DNA of 64,000 nucleotides from Miltoncostaea sp963771025 (GCA_963771025.1 CAVYRL010000004.1:320401-384400); one strand, 5' to 3'. Counted from the stretch's first letter, positions 7,870 through 17,000 are shown. The notes: generated from the sequence alone by a model not told the origin. Numbers and translations: made by a program.

Positions 7870-9267
7870 CTATCCTGCCGGCGGGTCCCTCGGCGCGTAG
7901 AGGCGGTGGAGGGGCACCAGCAGGGTCCGCGTTCGCGCGAGATCGTCCAGGAGGTGCCTCCGCACGCGGGGGCGCCAGCGGGCGAGCCCCACCTCGCGCT
8001 CCACGCGGTCGGCCGCCTCCTCGAGGTCCGGAGCCTCGAGGCCGCCGTCGGCGAGGTCCGCGAGGAGCGCCTGGTCAACCCGCTCCCGCTCGGCCTGAAC
8101 GGCGGCCTCGACGCCCGCCCGCAGGGCGACGCTCTCGAGCAGCGCCGCCGCCACCTTGACGCCCTGCCGCAGCGCGCGGTCGTCGAGTCCGGGGAGCACC
8201 TCCTCGGAGAGGAACCGTCCGACGCCGTGCGCCACCTCGGCCGCGCTCGGGCGGGGCCCCTCCGGTGTCCGGGGGGCGACCGCCGCCCCCTGCGCCGCCT
8301 CGGGCCAGCCGGCCGCCCGGGCGGCGCGCTCGAGCCACTCGGCCAGCATCTCCAGCCCAAGGCCCGCGATGGCGGGGCGCGATGTGCGGCCCTCCACGTA
8401 GGCGCGGATGCCGGAGAGGAGCATGATCGATCGGCTCACGCAGGCCAGGCACTCGAACCACGCCAGCGCCTCGCGGTCGACGGGCGCACCGCTCTCGCCC
8501 TCGTAGGCCTCCACGACGAGCCCGGGGTCGAGCGTCCCGGCGCTCGCCCAGACCGCGGCGCCCAGGTCGTCGAGCGGGTGGCCGAGGTGCGTGAGCTCCC
8601 AGTCGAGCATCGCCGTGAGCCGTCCCTCCGCGACCAGGACGTTGTGCGGGCCGGGGTCGCCCCAGAGGAGGACGGCCGGCGCGTCGTCCCGGGGAGCGTT
8701 CACCTCGAGCCATGCGAGCAGCGCGCCCAGGAGCGGCACGGCGGCCAGGCGGGTCGCGCGGTAGCGATCGGCCCAGCGGGACAGCTCCTCGCGCGCCCCC
8801 GCGGCGCCGCCGGGCGGGTGGGGGAGCTCGAGCGCGAGCCGCTCGAGCGGCAGTGCGTGCAGTCGCGCCAGCGCCCGCCCGAGCTGGCGGGCGATCCCGG
8901 CGCGGGCGGCCGCGTCGGTCCGGCCGAGGGGAGCGCCGGGCGCGCGCTCCATGACGAAGTAGGGCCGCCCCAGCGATGACCCTTCCGTCTCGAGCCAGAG
9001 CGCCGCCGGCACCGGGAGCCCCTGGGGCTCCACCGCCCGCAGCACCGCGAACTCCAGCGCCCGGTCCGTCCAGGGGAGGGTTCCGCCGGCCGCGCTCCGG
9101 CGCAGCACCAGCCCCCCCGCCGGCCCGCCGTCGGCGAGCTCCACGAACCACGTCTCCTGTCCGTTGCCGAGCGGCCCGCGGACGACCGACACACAGCGGG
9201 CCGAGGGCCCGAGGTGTTGGGTGAGCAGCGGCGTGAGGTCGTCTGGCGTGAGGGCGTCGGCCGGCAC
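7870..9267 (-). CDS. APH-like phosphotransferase with C-terminal DUF6285-like domain
   Basis: The first 290 residues form an aminoglycoside-phosphotransferase/choline-kinase fold: a nucleotide-binding beta sheet, FVMERAPGAPLG, the catalytic loop WGDPGPHNVLV (usually HGD...N; the leading His is Trp here) and the metal-binding AMLDWELTHLG. The last 150 residues are helical and resemble DUF6285, found beside such kinases. The GTG start at 9267 lies 11 bp after the acyl-CoA ligase stop. With ligase and acyl-CoA dehydrogenase in the same operon, the best parallel is the kinase of ACAD10/11 and LvaA, which phosphorylates 4-hydroxyacyl-CoA so that a dehydrogenase-fold enzyme can eliminate phosphate. 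Antibiotic modification is unlikely. Confidence 0.85.
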   Translation of the reverse strand: MPADALTPDDLTPLLTQHLGPSARCVSVVRGPLGNGQETWFVELADGGPAGGLVLRRSAAGGTLPWTDRALEFAVLRAVEPQGLPVPAALWLETEGSSLGRPYFVMERAPGAPLGRTDAAARAGIARQLGRALARLHALPLERLALELPHPPGGAAGAREELSRWADRYRATRLAAVPLLGALLAWLEVNAPRDDAPAVLLWGDPGPHNVLVAEGRLTAMLDWELTHLGHPLDDLGAAVWASAGTLDPGLVVEAYEGESGAPVDREALAWFECLACVSRSIMLLSGIRAYVEGRTSRPAIAGLGLEMLAEWLERAARAAGWPEAAQGAAVAPRTPEGPRPSAAEVAHGVGRFLSEEVLPGLDDRALRQGVKVAAALLESVALRAGVEAAVQAERERVDQALLADLADGGLEAPDLEEAADRVEREVGLARWRPRVRRHLLDDLARTRTLLVPLHRLYAPRDPPAG

Positions 9268-9278
9268 GGTGAGCGCCG

Positions 9279-10847
9279 CTACCGGCCGGCGGCGGGGCGC
9301 TCGCGATCCCACGCCTCGTCGGGGTCCAGCAGCCGCCGGGCCCCCACCCGGTCGATCTTCCCGTTCCCGAGCCGCGGCAGCGGGCGCGTGCCCACCACGA
9401 CGTAGCGCGGCAGCTTCCAGCGCGCCATCCGGTCGGCGACCCCGCCGACGAGGGCGGCGGGCCCGAGCTCGGTGTCCGCCCGCACCACCACGATCGCGCC
9501 GACCTCCTCGGTCCGCAACCGATCGGGGACGCCCACCACCAGGGCCTCGACGACGTCGGGATGCTCCGCGAGGACGGCCTCGACCTCCTCGGCGCTGATG
9601 TTCTCGCCGCCGCGCTTGATGACGTTCTTCAGCCGACCGGCGAAGTGGAGGGCGCCGGTGTCGTCCACGAACCCCAGGTCGCCCGATCGCACCCAGCCAT
9701 CGACCAGGGTGCTGTCGGTGGCCTCGGGGTTCTTGAGATAGCCCAACATGACGTGGCGGTGCCGCAGGCAGATCTCGCCGACCACCCCGGGCGCGACCGG
9801 CCGCAGCTCCTCGTCGATGATCCGGACGTCCACACCCATCATCGGCCGCCCGACGAAGCCCTCCCCACCCCGCTCGCCCGGGTCGCCGCCCACGGACAGC
9901 GCGCCGGTCTCGGTCATGCCCCACACCGTCGCCAGCTCGACCCCGAAACGCTCGCGGAACGGCTCGTGCCAGGAGTGCGTGATCACCAGGCGCAGGGTCG
10001 TGGCGCCCGCCGGTGGCGCCGATGCCTGCGTCTCGAGGAGGAGGTTGAGGTGGGCCGGGAAGAGGATGCTGACCGTCGCCCCGCTCTCGTCGATCTGCCG
10101 CCAGAACTCGCCCGGGCTGAAGCGGTCGACCACGGTGAGGCGGCAGCCCGTGTGCACGGCGAGCGACATGTCGGTGAGCGCCCCCACCGCGTGGGCGAGC
10201 GGGGTCGGGAGGAAGATGTTGTCGTCCGGCCCGATGCCGTAGCGCTCGGCGAAGGCCTGCCCGCAGCTGAAGAACGAGCCGCTCGGCAGCACGACCCCCT
10301 TCGGCCGGCCGGTGCTGCCGGAGGTGTAGAGGATCGCCACCGGCGACCACTCGTCGTAGCTCGGCGGGGCGGGAGGGGGCGTCACGCCGCCGGGCAACTC
10401 GTCCAGCGACACCGCGTCGCGCGCGGCGTGCTCGGCCATGGCGTCGGCCGCGAGCACCACCCTCATCGGCCGCGGCCACTCGTCACGGCGTAGCAGGAGG
10501 GTTGCCGCCACCGGGTCGTCGGCGATCAGTATCCCGGCCTCGGAGTGGTCGATCTGGAAGGCGAGCTCCTCGAAGGTCAGGCCTCCGAGCAGGGGGATGT
10601 GCACCGCCCCGAGCTGTTGCAGCGCCAACTGCACCGGGACCGTCTCGGCGCGGTTCGACAGGCCCACCAGCACGCGCACCCCGGGGCCGGCTCCCAGCGC
10701 GCCCAGCCCGCTCGCCAGCGCGCGCACGACCGCGTCGCACTCGGCGAAGGTCCACACCCGACCCTCGCTGCGTAGGAACGGCCGGTCGGGCGTCGCCGCG
10801 ACTCGGCTGTTCCAGAGCTCACGACCGATCGGCGGGAGCCCGTCCAT
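9279..10847 (-). CDS. AMP-forming acyl-CoA synthetase
   Basis: This 522-residue ANL-superfamily ligase should activate a carboxylic acid to its CoA thioester via an acyl-adenylate. The phosphate loop LYTSGSTGRPKGVV (about residue 170), WGMTETGALS, the hinge stretch GDLGFVDDTGALHFAGRLK and the C-terminal catalytic lysine in GNGKIDRVG are all present, so it is complete. It is translated 3 bp after the NTF2-like gene and 11 bp before the kinase gene. Together with the acyl-CoA dehydrogenase, these four genes behind operator site 3 form one operon. The acid substrate cannot be told from sequence. Confidence 0.92.
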   Translation of the reverse strand: MDGLPPIGRELWNSRVAATPDRPFLRSEGRVWTFAECDAVVRALASGLGALGAGPGVRVLVGLSNRAETVPVQLALQQLGAVHIPLLGGLTFEELAFQIDHSEAGILIADDPVAATLLLRRDEWPRPMRVVLAADAMAEHAARDAVSLDELPGGVTPPPAPPSYDEWSPVAILYTSGSTGRPKGVVLPSGSFFSCGQAFAERYGIGPDDNIFLPTPLAHAVGALTDMSLAVHTGCRLTVVDRFSPGEFWRQIDESGATVSILFPAHLNLLLETQASAPPAGATTLRLVITHSWHEPFRERFGVELATVWGMTETGALSVGGDPGERGGEGFVGRPMMGVDVRIIDEELRPVAPGVVGEICLRHRHVMLGYLKNPEATDSTLVDGWVRSGDLGFVDDTGALHFAGRLKNVIKRGGENISAEEVEAVLAEHPDVVEALVVGVPDRLRTEEVGAIVVVRADTELGPAALVGGVADRMARWKLPRYVVVGTRPLPRLGNGKIDRVGARRLLDPDEAWDRERPAAGR

Positions 10848-10850
10848 CTC

Positions 10851-11258
10851 CTAGAAAGGGCTGTCCAGGAAGAGGGTGAGGCTGCGGAACCGCCAGTCCG
10901 CGCCGTCGGCGACGACCTCGGCCTCGTAGCGGCCGGCGCTCTTGAGGGCGGTGACACCGCCGCCGGTGACGATCAGCGTGAGGTAGGCTTCGACGCGCGC
11001 GGCGGCCTCACCGGGCTCCAGCACGCGGATGTTGGTCACGAGGTGCCGGCGCTGGTCGCTCTGGGCCGCGAAGGCGGCCCCGAAGAAGGCCAGCAGCTCG
11101 TCGCGGGGTTGGAGCGGACCGATCGTGTCCGCCCCGGCGATGTGGAGCAGGAATGCGCCGTCGGCCGTGAAGCACTCGCCGATGAGCGACACGTCGCGCA
11201 GGTCGTTGGCGGCGGCGTACCCCGCGAAGAGCTCGGCGATGGCGTGGCGATCGGCCAT
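10851..11258 (-). CDS. NTF2/SnoaL-like protein
   Basis: This is a 135-residue protein of the SnoaL-like cone fold: the opening helix HAIAELFAGYAAANDLRD, the ECFTADGAFLLH strand and a C-terminal sheet ending in DWRFRSLTLFLDSPF. Members act as small ketosteroid-isomerase-like isomerases, dehydratases or cyclases, or as ligand-binding scaffolds. The start ATG at 11258 is 3 bp after the acyl-CoA dehydrogenase stop. It is one of three such proteins in the island, all of which sit among CoA or LLM genes. Confidence 0.85.
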   Translation of the reverse strand: MADRHAIAELFAGYAAANDLRDVSLIGECFTADGAFLLHIAGADTIGPLQPRDELLAFFGAAFAAQSDQRRHLVTNIRVLEPGEAAARVEAYLTLIVTGGGVTALKSAGRYEAEVVADGADWRFRSLTLFLDSPF

Positions 11259-11261
11259 GGC

Positions 11262-12434
11262 TCAGAACCCCCGGGGGAGCCCGACGCTCTCGGCCACGAG
11301 GTTGCGCACCATCTGGTTGGTGATGGGGCCGATCTGGTAGAGCCGCACGTCGCGCCAGTAGCGCTGCATGCTGAACTCCTGCGAGTAGCCCATGCCCCCC
11401 AGGATCTGGATGCCGCGGTCCGCGGCTGCGGTGGCGTACTCGGAGCAGATCGCCTTGGCGGTGGACGACTCGATGCCGCAGTCCACACCCGCGTCGTACA
11501 TCCAGGCGGCCTTGTATGTGAGGAGCTCGGCCTGGGCGAGGTTCATCGCCATGTCGGCGATCCAGTGCGAGATCGTCTGGAACCGCGAGATCGCGCCGCC
11601 GAAGGCCTCGCGCTCGTTGGCGTAGGCGATCGAATCCTCGAGCACGCCGCGCAGGACGCCGGTGCAGAGCGCCGCGACCAGGATGCGCTCGTTGTTGAGC
11701 GTGGTCAGTAGGTGGTACCAGCCCTTGTCAACCTCGCCGATGACCCGGTTCGCGGGCACCCACGCGTTGTCGAGATGCACCTCGCACGACCCCACGCTGC
11801 GCATGCCGAGCTTCGGAATGGGCCGCGCGACCACGCCCTCCTGCTTGGAGTCGACCAGGAAGAGGGTCTTCCCGCGGGCCGGCTTGTCGGCGGAGGTCGA
11901 GGTGGTGGCGAGCAGCAGCAGGTAGTCGGAGACGTGCGCCATCGTCGACCAGATCTTGGCCCCGTTGATGCGGTAGCCGTCGCCGTCGGGCGTCGCCGTG
12001 GTGCGCATCGCGCCCAGCAGGTCGGTGCCGCCCGAGGGCTCGGTGACCGCGATTGCCACGTTGATCTCGCCGGTCACGAGCTTTGGGATGAACTCGGCCT
12101 TCAGCTCGTCCGTGCCGAAGGACTGGATCGACTTGGCGTTGAAGGAGGTGACGCCCCAGAGCCAGCTCAGGCCGGCCAGGCTGCGCGCGATCTCCTCCAT
12201 GAAGATCGACTGGATGACGGCGCCGCCGCCCTGGCCCCCGTACTCCTCGTCGATGCCGATGCCGAAGAAGCCCGCCTCGGCGATGTCGTTCCACAGCTCG
12301 CGCGGGAAGTTCGAGCCGTCGTGGTCCTCGTGCCCCTCGAGCTCGTTGGCCTTGAGCTTGGGGTATTTGGCCTCGACCCAGTCCCGCACCGTCCGGCGGA
12401 AGTCCTTCTCCTCGGAACTGAAACTGAAGTCCAC
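11262..12434 (-). CDS. Acyl-CoA dehydrogenase family protein
   Basis: The chosen GTG at 12434 follows a GGAGG site and gives 390 residues; an upstream TTG at 12461 would fall in the operator. The flavoprotein core is clear: AVTEPSGGTDLLG for FAD binding, KIWSTMAHVSD, and GMGYSQEFSMQRYWRD near the C-terminus. The usual C-terminal catalytic Glu motif (YEGT) is replaced by IGPITNQ. A Glu in LNNERILVA occupies the helix-G position used as base by isovaleryl- and long-chain acyl-CoA dehydrogenases. Beside an APH-like kinase it could instead act as a phosphate-eliminating ACAD10/11-like enzyme. First gene of the operon behind site 3. Confidence 0.9.
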   Translation of the reverse strand: MDFSFSSEEKDFRRTVRDWVEAKYPKLKANELEGHEDHDGSNFPRELWNDIAEAGFFGIGIDEEYGGQGGGAVIQSIFMEEIARSLAGLSWLWGVTSFNAKSIQSFGTDELKAEFIPKLVTGEINVAIAVTEPSGGTDLLGAMRTTATPDGDGYRINGAKIWSTMAHVSDYLLLLATTSTSADKPARGKTLFLVDSKQEGVVARPIPKLGMRSVGSCEVHLDNAWVPANRVIGEVDKGWYHLLTTLNNERILVAALCTGVLRGVLEDSIAYANEREAFGGAISRFQTISHWIADMAMNLAQAELLTYKAAWMYDAGVDCGIESSTAKAICSEYATAAADRGIQILGGMGYSQEFSMQRYWRDVRLYQIGPITNQMVRNLVAESVGLPRGF

Positions 12435-12462
12435 GCCGCGCCTCCACTCACCGGGTTTCAAA

Positions 12463-12472
12463 CAAACGTTTG
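12463..12472. promoter_or_regulatory. Operator-like inverted repeat (site 3)
   Basis: CAAACGTTTG is a perfect 10-bp palindrome inside the longer imperfect repeat TTTCAAACAAACGTTTGATT. It lies 28 bp upstream of the acyl-CoA dehydrogenase start and just after the end of the HyuB-like gene. Confidence 0.65.
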
Positions 12473-12480
12473 ATTCAACT

Positions 12481-14751
12481 CTATCCGATGGTCGAGTCGT
12501 GCTGGGGGACCTCGTCGTCGACCACGATCTCGGTGGCCACCAGCGTCCCGGTCTCGGGGTCGATCAGCTGGCGGAAGATGACCTTGTTGTCCGTGTAGAC
12601 GGACGGGTCGCGCACGTTGGGGTTGGCGTCGGTGAGCGGCAGCTCGCGGCTGGTGAGGCCCAGCTTGTAGTTGCCCGACACCGGGCCGAGCATGTGCCCC
12701 GACGGCACGCTGCGGACCTCGCCGCCGACCACGTCCAGGTACTCGGTGAGCCGCTGCGCGCCGCCGGCGCCGGGCGCGTCGCCGCTCTCCACGCGCGCAG
12801 GAGCGGAGCCCCCGAGGCGCTCGGTGCGGATGGCGAGACGCCGCGCCAGGGTGGCCTCTTCATCCACCCGCCCGTCGCCGGTCAGCACGACCCCGTAGGC
12901 CGTCTCGGCCCAGGCCGCCGTCGTCCGGCCCGCCGCCACGTCCTCGGCCACCCGGCCCGGCTCGCGCTGCAGGGGGTCGCCGTAGCCCGAGCTGCCCGCC
13001 CAGCCGAACACCCAGACGTCGTCCGGGGTGGGTCGCCGATCGAAGCTCTTGGCGGGCACCATGTCGCGCTCGCCCTCGAGCTCTGCCAGGTTGCCGGGCA
13101 TCCGGCCGGTGCGGGCGATCTGCTCGGCCACCTTGGCGTCGTGGACGAGCACGAAACTGTTGGTCGATGAGGGGTAGCCGCCGAAGATGCCGGGCCCGGG
13201 CACGGCGACCTCGCTGGTGATCGTGAACAGGTTGATGCCGTCGGTGCGGTGCGGCACGAACGCCAGCTCGGCGCCGTTGCCCCCGCGCCAGCGGCCGGCG
13301 CCGCCGGAGTCGGGCAGCTCCTTCCGCCAGAGGAAGAGCATCGGGTAGAAGAGCTCGGTCTCCTCGACGTTCGGCATCGTGGACTGGAGATCCCAGGGCC
13401 AGCCGCCGGTGTCCTGGCCGTCGCGCCAGGAATAGGCCGACAGGGCCGCCCCGACCGGGTCGAGCAGGAAGGAGCTGAAGGGGGCGCCCCGCTGATCGAC
13501 GCCCTGGATCGCGTTGATCGGAAACGAGAGGACGCCCATGCAGCTCTGCACCTCGCTGCGCAGCGCCTCGTCGCTCGAGGTCGCGAGCATCTTGGAGATG
13601 ACGAGCCCGCCGAGCCCGATGGACTGCAGCAGCGTGAGGGCCGGCGACCCGGACACGGCCGCGGGGCGGGTGGCGCAGGTGATCGTGCCGGGTACGACCT
13701 CGAACTCGCAGTGGCGCAGCGCGCCCTCGATCACGAACATCTGGTCGAAGAGCATCTGCGAGGCCAGCATGCTGACCACGGCGCCCTTCCACCCGGCGAA
13801 CGTGCCCGAGAGCGTGCCGCCCTGCGGGGCCGAGCCCTCGTTGGAGAAGATCAGCGTGCTCCCCCGCTTGGTCAGGGTGAGGCGGTTCTTGTAGAGGCCA
13901 CGGTCGCCGGGCATGGCGACCTCCATCCAGCCCTCCTCGGTCCACGTGCCGTCGGGGATGGTGTCCATGCGGCGCAGGAAGGCGGACTCGGAGTCGTCCT
14001 GGAGCTTGCGCATCGTGGCCTTGACGGTCCCCGTGCCGTAGCGGGAGATCATCTCCAGGATCCGGTCGCGGGCGATGCGACAGCCGGTGATCTCGGCGCG
14101 CAGGTCCAGGCGCACCAGGTCGGGCATCCGCGAGCTGCGCAGGTACATCTCCTCGATGTCCGTACGGATCACGTCGCCCTCGACGATCTTGACGGGCGGG
14201 ATGCACGGCGACTCCCAGAAGACGTCCTGGGCGAAGGGGTTGAAGCCGCCGGGTGCCGTGCCGCCGAGGTCCCACTGATGCAGCGTGTTGGCGACCCAGC
14301 AGAAGAGCCGGCCGTCGTGGAAGACCGGGGCCATCACCGCCACGTCGGACTGGTGGGTCGCCCCGATCCACGGGTCGTTGCACAGCCACATGTCGCCGTC
14401 GGCGATGCCCGGGTTGTCGGACCGGTTCTCGAGGGTCCACTTGACCGCGTTGCCGACCGCCGCCGACAGGTACTGGAGGAACGGCCCGAAGAACACGAAG
14501 TCGCCGCGCTCGTCCAGGATGCAGGGGTTGAAGTCGTGCCCGTAGGCGCAGATCGGGGAGCCCGAGATCTTCATGATCGTGTTGCCGTGCTCGGTGTTGA
14601 CGTTCCAGAGCGCGTGCCGCAGCACCTCGTGCGTGACCGGGTCAACCGTCGGGTCCACGTCATCGTGGAGCGCCAGCGACGGCGCGATCCTCAGGTCGGC
14701 GGGCGGAATGTAGGGGTAGTGCCGCCCATCCCAGACGATGTCCTCGCTCAT
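12481..14751 (-). CDS. Hydantoinase B/oxoprolinase-family protein with degenerate acetone-carboxylase-gamma-like tail (copy 1)
   Basis: The 756-residue protein follows the HyuB fold through most of its length, with EVLRHALWNVNTEHGN, CNDPWIGATHQSD, a GGTAPGGFNP loop and LPDSGGAGRWRGGNG. In this family the B protein pairs with a HyuA protein in ATP-dependent hydantoin, oxoproline or ketone chemistry; acetone and acetophenone carboxylases are built this way. The last 90 residues align by eye with the zinc-binding gamma-like tail of the second copy (31063), but the cysteines are absent: its GHMLG and DPETGTLV segments stand where the other has CGAC and CPGCG. The ATG overlaps the HyuA TGA by 4 bp. 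Confidence 0.88.
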   Translation of the reverse strand: MSEDIVWDGRHYPYIPPADLRIAPSLALHDDVDPTVDPVTHEVLRHALWNVNTEHGNTIMKISGSPICAYGHDFNPCILDERGDFVFFGPFLQYLSAAVGNAVKWTLENRSDNPGIADGDMWLCNDPWIGATHQSDVAVMAPVFHDGRLFCWVANTLHQWDLGGTAPGGFNPFAQDVFWESPCIPPVKIVEGDVIRTDIEEMYLRSSRMPDLVRLDLRAEITGCRIARDRILEMISRYGTGTVKATMRKLQDDSESAFLRRMDTIPDGTWTEEGWMEVAMPGDRGLYKNRLTLTKRGSTLIFSNEGSAPQGGTLSGTFAGWKGAVVSMLASQMLFDQMFVIEGALRHCEFEVVPGTITCATRPAAVSGSPALTLLQSIGLGGLVISKMLATSSDEALRSEVQSCMGVLSFPINAIQGVDQRGAPFSSFLLDPVGAALSAYSWRDGQDTGGWPWDLQSTMPNVEETELFYPMLFLWRKELPDSGGAGRWRGGNGAELAFVPHRTDGINLFTITSEVAVPGPGIFGGYPSSTNSFVLVHDAKVAEQIARTGRMPGNLAELEGERDMVPAKSFDRRPTPDDVWVFGWAGSSGYGDPLQREPGRVAEDVAAGRTTAAWAETAYGVVLTGDGRVDEEATLARRLAIRTERLGGSAPARVESGDAPGAGGAQRLTEYLDVVGGEVRSVPSGHMLGPVSGNYKLGLTSRELPLTDANPNVRDPSVYTDNKVIFRQLIDPETGTLVATEIVVDDEVPQHDSTIG

Positions 14752-16847
14752 CGCGCCCCCTTGCCGATCGTGATGACGAAGCTGCCGTAGGGGTCGACCG
14801 TCCCGGAGTCGCCGGGCGGGACGACGATGGTCGTCTCGGCCATCTCGACGATCGCCGGGCCCGTGATGGTCGCCCCCGGGCTGAGGCCCTCGCCGTGGAA
14901 GATGTCGGTCGGCTGGAAGCCGCCGCCCTCCCAGTAGACGTCGCGACTGCCCGAGGGCGTCACGGTCGCCGTGCCCGTCGTGCCGCGCACCAGCGCGGGC
15001 GTGCGCACCTTGCCGCGTGCCGACACGCGGAAGACGCCCGCCTGGACGCCGGCCCCGGTGAACGCCGACCCCGCGCCGTAGACCTGCTCGTAGCGCGTGA
15101 CGAAGCGGTCCACCTGGGTCTCGGCCAGCTCGGGTGTGAGCTCGCCGTCGGGAACGGGCACCTCGACCTGGTGGATCTGGAGGTTGAACTTCATGTCGGC
15201 GAAGCGCCGGATCTCGACCTGCTCGCCCGTGAACCCCTCCGACTCGAGCTGGGTCCGCGCGCGCCCCTCCAGCTCGGCGAAGACGTCGTTCAGGGCGCCG
15301 GCCTCGAACGGCGCGGCCATCAGCTGCGCCTTCTCGTAGACGTGCAGCACGTCGGCCGACATCACGCCGAGCGCCGACCAGGTCGAGGCAAGGTCGCCGA
15401 GCGGCACGACCACGCGGTCGCAGCCGAGCTCGCGCGCGAAGTTGGCGGCGTGGGCGCCGCCGGCGCCCCCGTAGGCGTAGATGACGAATCCGCGCGGATC
15501 GAGACCCTGCTCGAGGGTCATCTGGCGCATCAGGTCGGCCATCTGCGACTCGACGATCCGCACGGCGCCCGCGGCGGCCTCCACCTCGGTCATGCCCATC
15601 GGCCCGGCCACCGCCGCCATCGCCCGCCGGGCCGCCTCGGCGTCGAGCGTCATCTGCCCGCCGAGGAAGTTGTCGGGGTTGTAGCGGCCGAGCACCAGGT
15701 TGGCGTCGCTGGTCGTGGGACGCTCGCCGCCCCGGCCGTAACAGGCCGGTCCGGGAAGCGCGCCCGCGCTCTCGGGCCCCACGCGCATCGTGGCGGAGCC
15801 CTCGTCGAGCCAGATGATCGAGCCGCCGCCCGAGCCGATCGACTCGATCAGCAGGCGGGGCATGAAGAAGGTGTACTGGTTGATGACCGTGTCGGTCGCG
15901 GTCAACGCCAGGCCGTCGTGGATCAGGCCCACGTCGAAGCTCGTGCCCCCCATGTCGCAGGCGATGACGTCGCGGTGCTCCAGCAGGTCGGCGAGGAACG
16001 CGGCCCCGGTGACGCCGCCCACCGGCCCCGAGCCGATCGTGAAGAGCGGGGACTCGGCCGCCTGAGCGGCGGGCACGACGCCGCCGGCGGCCTGCATGAT
16101 CAGCAGCGGGTGCTCGTAGCCCTTGGCCGTGGTGGCCTCGTCGAGCCGGCGCACGTAGGTCGAGGTGATCGGCCCGATGAAGCAGTTGATCGCCGCGGCC
16201 GCGGTGCGCTCGTACTCGCCCGGCTTGGCGATCAGCTCGTGGGCGCACGAGGCGAAGACGCCGGGCGCCATCTCCTCCACCATCGCCCTCACCCGGCGCT
16301 CGTGGTCGGGATTCACGAAGCCCCACAGGAAGCTGATGGCGATGGCCTCGACGCCGTCGTCCAGCAACTCCGTGATCGCCTCGCGCGCCTCCGCCTCGTT
16401 CAGCTCGAGGAAGACGTCACCGGCCCAGTCGATCCGCTCGGAGACCTCCTTGATGAGGGCCGGAGGGACGATCGGGTCGGGCTTGCGGTGCCGTGACACG
16501 TGCAGCAGGCGCTCGATCGGCAACCCCGCCGAGCGGCCGAACGAGCGCATCATGATCAGCGCGTCGCGATGGCCGCGGGTGGTGATGAGGCCCGTCCTGG
16601 CTCCGCGCATCTGCACGAGCACGTTGGTGCCGACGGTCGTCCCGTGCAGCAGCAGGTCGGTCTGGGAGAGCAACTCCTCCAGGCCCAGGCCGGCCCGGCG
16701 GCCCGCCTCCTCGACCGCCGCCATGAAGCCCTCGGAGAAGTCGGGCGGCGTCGACGAGGCCTTGGCCAGCGTCACGGTCCCGGACTCGTCCATGATCACG
16801 CAGTCGGTGAACGTCCCACCGATGTCAACGCCGCAGTAGTAGCCCAT
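14748..16847 (-). CDS. Hydantoinase A/acetone-carboxylase-like ATPase subunit (copy 1)
   Basis: This 699-residue protein starts with an ATG behind GGGAGCGGG. Its ASKHA-type phosphate-binding segments are intact: GVDIGGTFTDCVI at the N-terminus, LLHGTTVGTNVL near residue 90 and CDMGGTSFDVG near residue 295, followed by SIGSGGGSI and GPACYGRGG. It should be the ATP-using partner of the HyuB protein encoded next. Probable activities are ketone carboxylation or ATP-dependent ring-amide or lactam hydrolysis. The context of CoA ligases, thiolases and ketone-type chemistry favours carboxylation, but that is inference. Operator site 4 lies 118 bp upstream. Confidence 0.9.
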   Translation of the reverse strand: MGYYCGVDIGGTFTDCVIMDESGTVTLAKASSTPPDFSEGFMAAVEEAGRRAGLGLEELLSQTDLLLHGTTVGTNVLVQMRGARTGLITTRGHRDALIMMRSFGRSAGLPIERLLHVSRHRKPDPIVPPALIKEVSERIDWAGDVFLELNEAEAREAITELLDDGVEAIAISFLWGFVNPDHERRVRAMVEEMAPGVFASCAHELIAKPGEYERTAAAAINCFIGPITSTYVRRLDEATTAKGYEHPLLIMQAAGGVVPAAQAAESPLFTIGSGPVGGVTGAAFLADLLEHRDVIACDMGGTSFDVGLIHDGLALTATDTVINQYTFFMPRLLIESIGSGGGSIIWLDEGSATMRVGPESAGALPGPACYGRGGERPTTSDANLVLGRYNPDNFLGGQMTLDAEAARRAMAAVAGPMGMTEVEAAAGAVRIVESQMADLMRQMTLEQGLDPRGFVIYAYGGAGGAHAANFARELGCDRVVVPLGDLASTWSALGVMSADVLHVYEKAQLMAAPFEAGALNDVFAELEGRARTQLESEGFTGEQVEIRRFADMKFNLQIHQVEVPVPDGELTPELAETQVDRFVTRYEQVYGAGSAFTGAGVQAGVFRVSARGKVRTPALVRGTTGTATVTPSGSRDVYWEGGGFQPTDIFHGEGLSPGATITGPAIVEMAETTIVVPPGDSGTVDPYGSFVITIGKGAR

Positions 16848-16965
16848 CCCGCTCCCGTTGCCGTGGGTGCCCGAGATCCCGGCGCGACGAGGGCCCCGAT
16901 CGCGCCGCGCGGTCCGCGGTCCGTCGGGGCCCCCTCCGGCCGTGGAAGCGCGCCTATCTTTTCGA

Positions 16966-16981
16966 CCAAACGACCGTTTGG
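16966..16981. promoter_or_regulatory. Operator-like inverted repeat (site 4)
   Basis: CCAAACGACCGTTTGG has perfect 6-bp arms around GACC. It lies 118 bp upstream of the HyuA-like gene and 20 bp beyond the 3' end of the flavin reductase gene, so it most likely governs the leftward Hyu operon. Confidence 0.75.
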
Positions 16982-17000
16982 CAAGAGCCGATGATCACGA

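Noticed and set aside
7870..9267. Reading the APH-like gene as an aminoglycoside-resistance gene
   Set aside because: Context is acyl-CoA metabolism, and the fold is shared with 4-hydroxyacyl-CoA kinases. No resistance signature is seen.
7870..10479. One frame of 869 codons joining ligase and kinase
   Set aside because: Only the kinase part from GTG 9267 is meaningful. The first half is an off-frame reading of the ligase.
12481..16326. One continuous minus-strand frame of 1281 codons suggesting a HyuA-HyuB fusion
   Set aside because: The upstream half is the wrong frame of HyuA. HyuB begins at ATG 14751 with a 4-bp overlap, and HyuA is encoded in another frame.
12481..16847. Annotating HyuA/HyuB as true hydantoinases
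   Set aside because: No hydantoin or amino-acid genes are near. The paralogous pair carries a gamma-like carboxylase domain, so only the family name is kept.
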